33,778 nt of DNA from an uncultured Lachnospiraceae bacterium (lineage in GTDB: Bacteria; Bacillota; Clostridia; Lachnospirales; Lachnospiraceae): positions 1-33,778 of the forward strand of contig CAJUEI010000010.1 in NCBI GenBank assembly GCA_910585255.1, in the 5' to 3' direction. Below the pieces are notes generated by a model, which worked only from the letters and a program-made list of their open reading frames with translations, ran no database searches and was not told where the DNA came from. Both the position numbers and the translations under genes were made by a program. Of this stretch, positions 33,577 through 33,778 are shown piece by piece (positions within the stretch are counted from its first letter, which is position 1; each line of letters begins with the position of its first letter).

Positions 33577-33778
33577 GTTCAGAATATGGAGCAAATCAAA
33601 TTCAAATATTAGAAGGGTTAGAGGCTGTACGGAAAAGACCGGGAATGTATATTGGCAGCACCTCCGAAAAAGGTCTTCATCATCTGGTATATGAAATTGT
33701 GGATAATGCTGTGGATGAAGCCTTAGGCGGATTCTGTACGACAATAGAAGTTGCAATCAATGAAGATAATTCCATTAC
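33573..33778 (+). CDS. gyrB: DNA gyrase subunit B, 5' end only
   Basis: The first 68 codons are present: the sequence starts MSSEYGANQIQILEGLEAV, then RKRPGMYIG and LHHLVYEIVDNAVDEAL, with the GHKL ATPase Glu and Asn in EIVDNAVDEA. The window ends inside the gene. GGAGG precedes the ATG, which overlaps the recF stop. Confidence 0.97.
   Translation, partial: MSSEYGANQIQILEGLEAVRKRPGMYIGSTSEKGLHHLVYEIVDNAVDEALGGFCTTIEVAINEDNSI

Overview
This window looks like the replication-origin region of a low-GC Gram-positive anaerobe of class Clostridia, most likely Lachnospiraceae. The evidence is the conserved block rpmH-rnpA-yidD-yidC-jag-mnmE-mnmG-rsmG on the minus strand diverging from dnaA-dnaN-yaaA-recF-gyrB on the plus strand, the parAB locus with DUF4446 and HD-GYP genes, an AdhE of fermentative type under tandem Rex-like operators, and very AT-rich intergenic DNA. 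The family-level placement is inference from gene content and protein style.

Layout. (1) 1-2202: copies of a structured repeat and a D-alanyl-D-alanine carboxypeptidase. (2) 2469-4523: a large XRE/TPR regulator with two helix-turn-helix domains, convergent with a 43-residue secreted peptide gene; this looks like a receptor-pheromone pair. (3) 4749-8550: response regulator, ABC ATPase, ABC permease and sensor kinase in collinear order, as in peptide-antibiotic sensing/export loci; the kinase gene is bracketed by two inverted copies of a second structured repeat. (4) 8792-13541: adhE, a DUF3881-like gene and an APH-fold kinase. (5) 13914-18316: HD-GYP, DUF4446, parB and parA on the minus strand, enclosed by inverted 117-bp palindromic repeats and followed by an array of parS sites with 60-bp period. 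(6) 18344-21726: a DegS/DegU-like two-component pair, another copy of the first structured repeat, and an alpha/beta hydrolase. (7) 21835-28833: tRNA/rRNA modification genes, membrane insertase and RNase P protein. (8) 28992-33778: a bipartite oriC with clusters of the DnaA box TTATCAACA on both sides of dnaA, a DnaA-trio-like unwinding element before dnaN, then dnaN, yaaA, recF and the start of gyrB.

How it works together: DnaA and oriC start replication; ParA/ParB and the parS sites segregate the new origins; RNase P protein, YidC, Jag, MnmE, MnmG and RsmG form the usual housekeeping cluster. The accessory genes left of parAB cover fermentation (AdhE), envelope stress or peptide signalling, and putative quorum sensing.

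The least explained material is non-coding. Two families of long-stem structured elements (about 248 and 150 bp) occur in five copies. Their stems differ between copies by compensatory base changes, and both families share the same terminal motif (CAGCC at one end, GGCGTCCTCC at the other). They are candidate structured RNAs or non-autonomous mobile elements, and no transposase is visible beside them.
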